Assembly: GCF_046292825.1 (NCBI RefSeq)
Contig: NZ_JBKBQG010000009.1
Span: 45,648 to 109,647, forward strand
Length of the DNA: 64,000 bases
Source of the DNA: Salinarimonas sp046292825
GTDB lineage: Bacteria > Pseudomonadota > Alphaproteobacteria > Rhizobiales > Beijerinckiaceae
Direction: 5' to 3'
The position numbers were made by a program, and so were the translations under genes. The notes under the pieces are model-generated. The model made no database searches, had not been told where the DNA came from, and saw only the letters and a program-made list of their open reading frames with translations. Shown one piece after another: positions 52,396 to 59,175 of the stretch (position 1 is the first letter of the stretch; every line of letters starts with the position of its first letter).

Positions 52396-52710
52396 ATGAA
52401 AATCGGCCAAATCGTCAAAACTGCAAACGGTTTCGAGGGCACCTTGCACACGCTGACCGTAAAGGCTTCGCTGCAACTGGTTCCGACCGAGAGCGACAAC
52501 GAGAAAGCCCCTGGCTTCCGCGTCATGGCGGACGGTGCAGAGATCGGCGCGGCTTGGGAGAAAACCAGCAAGAACGATAAGCCTTACCTGTCGGTGAAGC
52601 TGGACGATCCTGCCTTTGCGGCCCCGGTCTATGCCGTCGCGTCCATCCCCGCCGACGGCGAGGCGAGCGACCTTCGCTTTGAGCGCCAGAAGAAAAAGAA
52701 AGAGGACTAA
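52396..52710 (+). CDS. DUF736 family protein
   Basis: A 104-residue beta-rich protein: MKIGQIVKTANGFEGTLHTLTVKASLQLVP..., then GFRVMADGAEIGAAWEKTSKNDKPYLSVKLDDPAFAAPVYA. This is the DUF736 pattern, found almost only on alphaproteobacterial plasmids and integrative elements; the function is unknown. Excellent AAAGGAG ribosome site. Monocistronic, with its own terminator. Confidence 0.93.
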   Translation: MKIGQIVKTANGFEGTLHTLTVKASLQLVPTESDNEKAPGFRVMADGAEIGAAWEKTSKNDKPYLSVKLDDPAFAAPVYAVASIPADGEASDLRFERQKKKKED

Positions 52711-52715
52711 CCGAC

Positions 52716-52743
52716 AAACCCCGCCGAAAGGCGGGGTTTTCGT
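52716..52743 (+). terminator. Terminator after the DUF736 gene
   Basis: AAACCCCGCC and GGCGGGGTTT with a GAAA tetraloop, then TTCGTTT. Confidence 0.93.
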
Positions 52744-52819
52744 TTGCTTGCGCCGGTCCCGAAAGCGCCAGCCCCTACAAGGGAGAAAACCGCCCTTGCG
52801 GACGGCTCCCCCTTTGCCC

Positions 52820-52863
52820 GCGTGGCCGTTGGATGCCTAGGGTTCTCGACCAGACGGCCACGC
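52820..52863. repeat. 10-bp inverted repeat with 24-bp spacer
   Basis: GCGTGGCCGT (52820-52829) and ACGGCCACGC (52854-52863) are perfect complements, 49 bases before the next gene. It could be an operator or part of a transfer or resolution site. Confidence 0.5.
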
Positions 52864-52911
52864 AAGATTATTATGCCTTTACGCACCAACGCCCGGCAAT
52901 GAAAAACTGAC

Positions 52912-53115
52912 ATGCCCCCGACCGAACTTCTATTCTACGCCTTGCTTGCCGTCGTGGCGCTGGTGGCCGTCGCCATCTTCAACCACCGCCAACGCAAGGC
53001 GCGCGAGCGAGTCGAGCTCGAATCCGAACGGCTGGCCTTCGAGGAGTTTGAGCGCCAGCAGGATGAACGCCGCCAGCGCATCCAGCGGCTTGTTGCCCAA
53101 TTCGATGACGTTTAG
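52912..53115 (+). CDS. Small membrane-anchored coiled-coil protein
   Basis: A 67-residue protein: transmembrane segment ELLFYALLAVVALVAVAIF (about 4-22), then a strongly charged coiled coil (QRKARERVELESERLAFEEFERQQDERRQRIQRLVAQF). Its 3' end overlaps the 3' end of the convergent gene by four bases. Confidence 0.7.
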   Translation: MPPTELLFYALLAVVALVAVAIFNHRQRKARERVELESERLAFEEFERQQDERRQRIQRLVAQFDDV

Positions 53116-53489
53116 AGCGCGACCGGCTGCCCGGCCAGGTCAGACCAGCACCCGCCGAAATCCGCCCGAACGTCATCGAGGACGGCGAACAGAAACAGGG
53201 GCGCGAACGCGGCGAAAGCCTGTTGCGCGCGCAACCGCTCCCGCACAGCGTCGCGGCTGGCCGCCGCCTCAAACACCGCCAACAGGCGATTGCCGCGCTG
53301 GACGTTCAGGGCTTCCGCCAGCAGTCCGGCTTCCATCGCTTCCCGGTGGCCTTCCATCTGGCGCACGATCAAAGCGGTTGCGAACGTGAGCGCAGCGCCG
53401 ACAACAAGCGCGTTGCGGTCGATCACAAGCACCAGTCCGCGCGAGCGGCGGGAAGTTTTGGCGCGGCGGTTATTCTTAAAGATATTCAT
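53112..53489 (-). CDS. Small membrane protein, hypothetical
   Basis: A 125-residue protein with a very basic N-terminus (MNIFKNNRRAKTSRRSRGLVLVIDR), a hydrophobic segment (ALVVGAALTFATALIV) and a helical tail. Its AT-rich promoter and AGGGTTCTCG leader before ATG closely resemble those of the rightward gene at 53846, which supports it as real and co-regulated. Confidence 0.65.
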   Translation of the reverse strand: MNIFKNNRRAKTSRRSRGLVLVIDRNALVVGAALTFATALIVRQMEGHREAMEAGLLAEALNVQRGNRLLAVFEAAASRDAVRERLRAQQAFAAFAPLFLFAVLDDVRADFGGCWSDLAGQPVAL

Positions 53490-53521
53490 TTCGAGAACCC
53501 TTTGTTTGTTGAATGTAGCTA

Positions 53522-53549
53522 TATAATATCACATTTTTCCGCTAATCAA
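53522..53549 (-). promoter_or_regulatory. Leftward promoter with TTGATTAGCGG motif
   Basis: On the minus strand TTGATT (-35-like), AGCGG, then TATTATATAG (-10-like) about 15 bases on. The same TTGATTAGCGG box occurs in the promoter at 53777. Confidence 0.55.
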
Positions 53550-53776
53550 AAAGAAAAATCGCTTTTGTTTCGGGCGCTTAAATCATCTTCCTTTGTGTAC
53601 TCGATCAGGTTTGTTTGGGCGCTTGCGCGCCGCTTGTTTTGAATGAGGGAAAAGGGCGCTTTGCCCTGAAGGGGGGTTTGCTGGACACGAACGAAAGAGC
53701 GGCAACGGCGGCAACATTCACCCATGAAAGCGCGAAGTCAATCCAACGAAAAAGTGCATTATTTCGCTTATATTAC

Positions 53777-53808
53777 TTGATTAGCGGAGTGATAATTGTT
53801 ATATTATT
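53777..53808 (+). promoter_or_regulatory. Rightward promoter with TTGATTAGCGG motif
   Basis: TTGATT, a 17-base spacer that begins AGCGG, then TATATT, followed by an AT-rich leader and AAGGGTTCTCG before the ATG at 53846. Shares its box with the leftward promoter 230 bp away, which suggests common control. The 230 bp between hold no gene I can support. Confidence 0.55.
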
Positions 53809-53845
53809 ACTGTAAGTTAAATCATTTACTTTAAGGGTTCTCGCT

Positions 53846-54193
53846 ATGAAACAAATTACCGCCACCTTTAAACCCCAGCTTATCAACGTGCATGAGAATA
53901 TCAGTGCCGACCTGATCGACGTTACCCCCGAGGTAATCGCATGGGCACAGGCAGCCTTGCCCGCAGCCCGAAAAGAGGCCGCCGATGCCCGCCACATGGC
54001 AGATAGTGCATTCCTGACCCGCGGTGCCGGTCAGACCGCCCTTTGGCATAACGCCGAAATCCTGAAATGGCGCGTGCGCGAATTGGAGATGCTGGCCGAG
54101 GGCCGTAACCAATGCGGATTGCATGGCTTTATCGGCCCCAATGAGTGGGAGAGGCTTACCGCCTTTGTTGGGGGCCTATTGGCCGCCGCCTAA
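53846..54193 (+). CDS. Hypothetical protein
   Basis: A 115-residue soluble protein (MKQITATFKPQLINVHENISADLIDVTPEVIAWAQAALPAARKEAADARHMAD...). No family recognised. It has its own promoter and the AAGGG leader. It could be a plasmid maintenance protein. Confidence 0.7.
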   Translation: MKQITATFKPQLINVHENISADLIDVTPEVIAWAQAALPAARKEAADARHMADSAFLTRGAGQTALWHNAEILKWRVRELEMLAEGRNQCGLHGFIGPNEWERLTAFVGGLLAAA

Positions 54194-54964
54194 CAACAAG
54201 ACCGGGGCCGCATGAGCTGATCGTTTGTGATTGGGGATTTCATGCGGCCACCCTGGCCGGTGATTCTGCTCTATGCGGTGCAGGGCTGGGCCTGCCTGCG
54301 TGGGGTTCCATTTGAGCAAGGGCAACGCCTGCCCTGTCGGGGTTCGTGGGTGCCGGCGTTTATTCGGCTGCTGCATCATCCTCATGCCTGCCAGACAATC
54401 GCAGATTATGCCGTGCTTGGAATGCGCGGCGATAAGCTGCCGCCTGATCTGTTGAGCATGGTGCAAAGGGCGAGGCGGCAAACCCGCCAACCGACAACGA
54501 ACCGCCGAAATAGGCGTTACGACCGGGAAGCCGCCGCAAGGCGGCTTTCCTCTTTCTGGCCGCAGGCCGCACCCCGCCACCGGAGAAAATCGACCGAGCG
54601 GGCGGCTCCCCCTTTGCCCCCCGCGAGCAACGCGCGCGGGTCGCCTTCACCCATTGACCACAGGCCCCTTGGAAAGCGTGGACGGCACGCCGCCCACTCT
54701 TCCCACAGGCTTGCGGGCTTCACGTCGTCCCGCCGCCAGCACCATCCTTCGGGAGGCGCGGCGGGCCGGTTCAGCCCTTAAGCCTGACTGGGCCTGACGC
54801 CGGGCGCGGCCATCCCGCCTTGCGGGAGGGGCCGCCGATGCCCGACTTGGACAATGGGCAAAGCCGACAGGAACGCCGTGCCACACGTCCTAGTGCACCT
54901 TGCCACCGTAGTCGTTCAGTCGTCGGCTTGCGGTGCCAGTTATAAGCAAAAGGAGGGCGGCAAG
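54194..54964. other. Long region upstream of mobC; putative transfer origin (oriT) within its right half
   Basis: About 770 bases before mobC. An open frame from 54227 gives a plausible first 80 residues and then decays into Arg/Pro-rich sequence; I do not call it. At 54858-54868 and 54922-54931 the imperfect inverted repeat GCAAAGCCGAC/GTCGGCTTGC stands 53 bp apart, in the position where an oriT is expected next to mobC and relaxase genes. No RP4-like ATCCTG nic site was found, so the oriT call is positional. Confidence 0.4.
54576..54619. repeat. 44-bp dispersed repeat, copy 2
   Basis: Identical to 48261-48304 over 44 bp. Confidence 0.85.
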
Positions 54965-55036
54965 ATGTGGGTAAGGCCCTTGCGTCCCCGCCGACCCCTG
55001 CGGGGCCTGCGGGGCCTCAGTCCCCTTACCCGTTGA
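54965..55036 (+). CDS. Possible 23-residue leader peptide before mobC
   Basis: An AGGAGGG ribosome site, ideal in sequence and spacing (7 bases), precedes ATG 54965, which opens a 23-residue Arg/Pro/Leu-rich peptide (MWVRPLRPRRPLRGLRGLSP...). The coding bases contain GGGTAAGG and CCTTACCC (54969 and 55024), so the whole leader could fold. Arg, Pro and Leu codons near a hairpin suggest translation-coupled control of the mob genes. The alternative is a chance start. Confidence 0.4.
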   Translation: MWVRPLRPRRPLRGLRGLSPLTR

Positions 55037-55101
55037 GCGGTTCGGCCTACCGGCCTCGGCTCAATTATTGCCCTTCGGGAGAACAACGAAAGCGATTGAC
55101 C

Positions 55102-55629
55102 ATGACCCGCGACAAGCGCCGCCATGAGATCAAAGTCAGGTACGACGACCACGAACTTGCTACGCTCAAGGCGGCATCAAGCGCCGCCCGCGTCCCGTTG
55201 GCCGTCTATATCCGGGAACGATCCTTCGGGCGTACGCCCAAGCCGCCCGCCAATCATCCCGCCATCGTGGGCGACCTGATCAACGAACTACTGAAAATCG
55301 CAACCAACTTCAGCCAGCTTGCCCGCTGGGCAGAGGGCGAGGCGCTTACGTCTGTGAACGCTTGGGAACGCATCATGCGTGAGGATTGCGCGGGGCGCAT
55401 GATCCGTGGCGACTTCGACAAGGAGGCCGCCGCCGAGCATTTTGGGGCGCTGGTGGAGCAAGGGCGCTGCATCAATGCGATTGCCAAGGATGCAAACACC
55501 GAACGGAAATGGCCGGACAGTCGGGAATTGGAGGCCGCGACCAAAGCGCTAAACTCGGTTGTGTTCAAGATTTTCCCACCCAAGCAGCGCCAGCAGCAGC
55601 CCGCGCGGCAGGAAAAGTTGGGGGCTTAG
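55102..55629 (+). CDS. mobC: MobC-like plasmid mobilization accessory protein
   Basis: A 175-residue protein with an N-terminal ribbon-helix-helix (EIKVRYDDHELATLKAASSAARVPLAVYIRERSFG) and a helical body (INELLKIATNFSQLARWAEG), as in MobC/TraJ-type relaxosome proteins that bind oriT and open the strand. ATG 55102 is chosen as the first Met of the conserved domain; GGAG lies 20 bases upstream, so the ribosome site is weak. The relaxase gene begins next to its stop. Confidence 0.85.
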   Translation: MTRDKRRHEIKVRYDDHELATLKAASSAARVPLAVYIRERSFGRTPKPPANHPAIVGDLINELLKIATNFSQLARWAEGEALTSVNAWERIMREDCAGRMIRGDFDKEAAAEHFGALVEQGRCINAIAKDANTERKWPDSRELEAATKALNSVVFKIFPPKQRQQQPARQEKLGA

Positions 55630-55633
55630 GTGC

Positions 55634-57259
55634 TTGGCGCGCGGGAAGGTGCCAGCGAGGCAGCCAAATGACGCTTTAAAAAGCGTTGGCTATTTGTGTC
55701 ACGGCAGAGCATCCGGCCGGCAGGGCCGCCCGCTGGCCGAGATCATGGGCGAGCGTGTCGCCTTCATTCAGACGAACAACATTCAGGCCGAAAGCCCCGA
55801 CGCCATCGCCGCCCATCTGCACGCTAGCGCATCGAGGGGCAGCGACCGCCTGAAAGGCCCCTATCTGCATTTTATCGTTTCGTTTGACGCCGCCGACGCA
55901 CGCGCCGGAAAGGTACCGGACGACGTGCAACGCGAGATCGCGGGCAAGGTCATCGAGCGCATGGGATTAGCCGAATACCAAGGCGCTATTTTCGGCCATA
56001 AGGACACCCAGAACCCGCATATGCACTTTCTGTTTTCGCGGGTGCATCCCGAAACCTTGCGCGCTTGGGATAACTCCAAGTGCGGGGCACGGCTAACCGA
56101 GATCGTCAGGGAAGTAGCGCGCGAACACGGCTTGAACGTATCGCGCTCGCAGGAGCAGGGGGCGGAGCGGATCAGCGAAGCCGAATACCACGAGGCCCGG
56201 CGCGAGGGCCGCCCGCCCTTCCAGACGTTCAGCCCCGAGCAGCGCGCCGAGATCAGAGGCCAGACCTTGCCCGCGTTTCGCGAGGCCACCGGCTGGGCCG
56301 ACCTGACCGAGCGCCTACAGGCGCAGGGCTTGCGGCTTGGCATGGCCGGGAAAGGCAGCAAGGCCGCGCTGTACGTTTACAGCGACACGCACAAGGCCAA
56401 GCTGTCCGACGTGTTTGGAAAGGAAAAGGACATACGCACCGGCAAACTTGCCGAGAGGTTTGGGCAGCGGTTCACAGACTACGCCCGCGAGAGCGGCCTA
56501 GATGCCCCAGAGCGACCAGAGAAGGGCGCAGATCATCATCGGGCACTCAACACCCCCCGCCGTGCGCAGACCTTAACCAGCGACGATTACAGCGCCGAAT
56601 ACGCTCGCAGGCAGGCGGCGCTTGACGCGGCCGTGCGCGAGCGGAACGTCTTTCAGGCGCAGGCGGAGCAACAACGCACCGCCGAGGCCGCCGCGAAGGA
56701 AGCAAGCCAGACCGTGGCAGCGTTCGCCGCGAAGGTTGCCGAGCTCGACCGGGAAGCCAACCAGAGCCGGGCCGAGTTTATGGCCGCCGTCGCGGATGCC
56801 TACGCCGACCCGACCGCAGCCCGCAGGGCATGGGAAGAATACGAGGCCGAGCGCCAGCGCGCCGGGCGAATGGCCGAATGCGCTTTCAAGCCCGAACGGT
56901 TTGGAACGCTCCGGGGCAAGGTGCGGGCAATGGTGAAGGACGCCGAGCGCCGCAAGGCGCTGGCCGCCATCGAGCGCATGAAGAAGGCCCGCGCCCGGTT
57001 TATCGCCGCGCGCGAGCAGGCCAAGGTTGCCCGCATCCGTATTCCGCCCGCCGAACACAAGGCACAGGAGGCCACGCGGACTTGGCGCGACTGGACGAAC
57101 CAGACCGGCGACCGGCAGGAGCAGGAAAGGCGGCTTGCCGCCCTGAATGAGAATGTGCGCCAGAAGGCCGCCGCGTTGGCGGAACTTACCCGCGACCGCG
57201 ACGCCGAGCGGGGCGACGGCGGGCGCGAGCGCGACAGGGGCATAGGTTGGGACGATTGA
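55634..57259 (+). CDS. MobP-type relaxase (RP4 TraI-like)
   Basis: A relaxase that nicks oriT and leads the strand into the recipient. The catalytic Tyr is probably in ALKSVGYLCHG (Tyr20 from this start), and GPYLHFIVSFDAAD plus GHKDTQNPHMHFLFSRVHPET give the His triad of motif III, in the order seen in RP4 TraI. After about residue 250 the protein is a long charged helical region with a Lys/Arg-rich coil, without a primase. The start is uncertain: TTG 55634 gives the right distance to the Tyr and couples to the mobC stop; GTG 55649 or ATG 55559 (inside mobC) are alternatives. Confidence 0.87.
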   Translation: MARGKVPARQPNDALKSVGYLCHGRASGRQGRPLAEIMGERVAFIQTNNIQAESPDAIAAHLHASASRGSDRLKGPYLHFIVSFDAADARAGKVPDDVQREIAGKVIERMGLAEYQGAIFGHKDTQNPHMHFLFSRVHPETLRAWDNSKCGARLTEIVREVAREHGLNVSRSQEQGAERISEAEYHEARREGRPPFQTFSPEQRAEIRGQTLPAFREATGWADLTERLQAQGLRLGMAGKGSKAALYVYSDTHKAKLSDVFGKEKDIRTGKLAERFGQRFTDYARESGLDAPERPEKGADHHRALNTPRRAQTLTSDDYSAEYARRQAALDAAVRERNVFQAQAEQQRTAEAAAKEASQTVAAFAAKVAELDREANQSRAEFMAAVADAYADPTAARRAWEEYEAERQRAGRMAECAFKPERFGTLRGKVRAMVKDAERRKALAAIERMKKARARFIAAREQAKVARIRIPPAEHKAQEATRTWRDWTNQTGDRQEQERRLAALNENVRQKAAALAELTRDRDAERGDGGRERDRGIGWDD

Positions 57260-57367
57260 CGGCAGCGCAAAGGGCGCAGCCGTCGGGCCGCAAGGCAAAA
57301 CATCATCGAAAGGCAATACAGATGGACAACTCTACGGCAGTTAGATAGCGACATACGCTAGCAGCGA

Positions 57368-57390
57368 CCCCCGCCCCGGCGGGGGTTTTC
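57368..57390 (+). terminator. Terminator after the relaxase gene
   Basis: ACCCCCGCC and GGCGGGGGT, 9-bp stem with a CC loop, followed by TTT. Confidence 0.9.
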
Positions 57391-57513
57391 AGTTCCTGAC
57401 AGATTGCCGGCCGGCGCGCTGGCCGGATTGTCAGTTATTCCAGCCCCGCGCCCGTCAGTCAGAATTGGCGGCAAGCCGCATAAGCCCACGAGAACAACAC
57501 GGAGGTCGAGCAC

Positions 57514-58212
57514 ATGAGGGCTTTTCTTTTCCTGACGGCCTTTGCCGCCGCCGCCGAACCCGCAGCGGCACAGGACAAGTTTTATTCCCATTCGACAAAC
57601 GCCGGGAATAGCAAGTACGAGGCCATGGCTACCGCCATCCTTGCTAATCAGGCCATGCAAGGCGCGTCGATTACCTATCTTTCCGAGGCCGTGCCCCCCA
57701 ATGGCGAGGTAAGGCTAGGCGCGGGAGGAGCGTGCGCGACCGAGAACGAGGGCGCTTTACGCTACAACAGCACGGCGGGGGGTGTTGAGTTTTGCAACGG
57801 CACCGTATGGCAGCCAGTCGGGGGCGGCGGCGCGTTGCCGCAATATTCCATAGTTCCCATGTACACGACCACGCCGCCCCTAGGGTTTCAGTTATGCGAC
57901 GGCACCAATGGCACCCCCGACTTGCGCGGGCGGTTCTTGGTTGGCGTCGGGTCTTTAAGCATTGCGGGTTTTCCTGAAACCTACACCTTGAATCAAGCTG
58001 GCGGCGCTCACCGCATAACGCTGATCGTTGCCAACCTGCCTCCCCACAGCCACGGGACGAACATCACCGGCCAGCCCGGCGTTTCGTTCGTGAACGGCGT
58101 AAACACCCTTCCCGTGTTTGGGAGCGGCAGCACCGCCGCAACCGGGAGCGCGACGCCGTTCGACAACCGCCCGCCATTCCGCGCCGTGGCCTACATGTGC
58201 AAAACATCATAG
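57514..58212 (+). CDS. Secreted phage tail-collar-like protein
   Basis: A 232-residue protein with a signal peptide (MRAFLFLTAFAAAAEPAAAQ). The C-terminal 130 residues are a phage tail collar domain: GFQLCDGTNGTPDLRGRFLVGVGS, AGGAHRITLIVANLPPHSHG and NRPPFRAVAYMCKTS, where the final segment usually reads NRPPxxxLxYIxK. Such domains tip phage and microcystin-dependent-protein fibres. A secreted copy beside transfer genes may act as a surface adhesin. Four Cys residues fit a periplasmic or extracellular location. Confidence 0.85.
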   Translation: MRAFLFLTAFAAAAEPAAAQDKFYSHSTNAGNSKYEAMATAILANQAMQGASITYLSEAVPPNGEVRLGAGGACATENEGALRYNSTAGGVEFCNGTVWQPVGGGGALPQYSIVPMYTTTPPLGFQLCDGTNGTPDLRGRFLVGVGSLSIAGFPETYTLNQAGGAHRITLIVANLPPHSHGTNITGQPGVSFVNGVNTLPVFGSGSTAATGSATPFDNRPPFRAVAYMCKTS

Positions 58213-58223
58213 GGGGCAAACAC

Positions 58224-58391
58224 ATGATCTTAAAAATTGTGATCGGGATGATTTTTGCGCTGGCCGTTATTTCTTACGTTCACGACCCGGCGCAGGCGAA
58301 AGCGTTGGCGGGCATTATTGCGGAATTGCTTTTCAGTATCGGCGCATCCGTTCGGCAGGCGCTTATGGCCGTCATTGAAACCATCAAGTGA
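58224..58391 (+). CDS. Small membrane protein (55 residues)
   Basis: MILKIVIGMIFALAVISYV is a hydrophobic start, followed by a second helical, weakly hydrophobic part (ALAGIIAELLFSIGASVRQALMAVIETIK). AGGGGG lies 7 bases upstream. Possible holin-like or pilus-associated protein; no family recognised. Confidence 0.6.
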   Translation: MILKIVIGMIFALAVISYVHDPAQAKALAGIIAELLFSIGASVRQALMAVIETIK

Positions 58392-58403
58392 GGACTTTTT
58401 TTC

Positions 58404-58868
58404 ATGCGTATTTTGTTTGTTTCTCTTGTGGCCGCGTCCATTCTTCCGCTTGCCGGTCACGCCCAGCACGTCACCGGCCAAGGCATCGACCGAGCCAGCA
58501 GCAACATGCGGCTGGAAAACGAGTTTGAAGTTTTTCGCACCAATCAGGACGGCATCGACCAGACCCAAAATGTTCGCCTTGAAGCATTGGAGGCACGGGA
58601 CGCCGAATTGAACGCCCGTACGAGCAAGAACGAGGGCGATATTCACCAGCTATTTCAGACGATCAACAACCTTGACCTTACGTGCAGCCTTGACCAGTAC
58701 CAGCTTACCGACAAGTGCCAACCCTGCATCACCGGCCTGAAGTATCCGGCTTGCAAGTCGGGCTATAGCGCATCTATCGCGCAAACGCCTTGCGGTTCGT
58801 CCGGCAAGCAGCAGTTTTGCATCCCCTCGACCACCTGCACCGCCATGAAATGCCAGATGTACAAGTGA
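58404..58868 (+). CDS. Secreted coiled-coil, Cys-rich hypothetical protein
   Basis: A 154-residue protein: signal peptide (MRILFVSLVAASILPLAGHAQ), a central coiled coil (RLENEFEVFRTNQDGIDQTQNVRLEALEARDAELNARTSKNEGDI) and a C-terminal domain with eight Cys (LTCSLDQYQLTDKCQPCITGLKYPACKSG ... CGSSGKQQFC ... CTAMKC). It follows the tail-collar gene and may pair with it in a surface fibre. Confidence 0.72.
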   Translation: MRILFVSLVAASILPLAGHAQHVTGQGIDRASSNMRLENEFEVFRTNQDGIDQTQNVRLEALEARDAELNARTSKNEGDIHQLFQTINNLDLTCSLDQYQLTDKCQPCITGLKYPACKSGYSASIAQTPCGSSGKQQFCIPSTTCTAMKCQMYK

Positions 58869-58878
58869 CCGGCCCCGC

Positions 58879-59112
58879 ATGACCGAGGCCGCGATCCCGT
58901 CCCCCTACTACATGACGCCCGCCGCAGAGCGGGCCATGCAGCTTTTGTGCAGCGGTAGCCCCGAGGCCGCGTTGCGGCTTTCCTTGGGCCATGCCGTCGT
59001 GTGCTGGCGGGATGATGATCTTGAACAATGGCGCTACTGGCAGGACGTGGCCGTTATGGTGCGCGTGTTCGCCGTCGTGCCGTTCGAGTACCGGCCCCCG
59101 TGGCGGGTATAA
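58879..59112 (+). CDS. Small hypothetical protein
   Basis: A 77-residue soluble protein (MTEAAIPSPYYMTPAAERAMQLLCSG ... FEYRPPWRV). Follows the Cys-rich gene by 10 bases; last gene of this operon, closed by a terminator shared with the convergent coupling-protein gene. Confidence 0.6.
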   Translation: MTEAAIPSPYYMTPAAERAMQLLCSGSPEAALRLSLGHAVVCWRDDDLEQWRYWQDVAVMVRVFAVVPFEYRPPWRV

Positions 59113-59125
59113 GCGCCAACAAGAA

Positions 59126-59154
59126 CCGCCCAAGGCAACCTTGGGCGGCTTTTT
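59126..59154. terminator. Bidirectional terminator between convergent genes
   Basis: CCGCCCAAGG and CCTTGGGCGG, perfect 10-bp stem with CAA loop, T-rich on the right and A-rich (AAGAA) on the left, so it can stop both transcripts. Confidence 0.9.
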
Positions 59155-59175
59155 CGTGGGCGGTTGATTAAAGGC

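Noticed and set aside
54227..54781. Rightward gene of 184 codons before mobC
   Set aside because: The first part is protein-like but the rest runs through the 44-bp repeat and becomes Arg/Pro-rich; no family and no good ribosome site.
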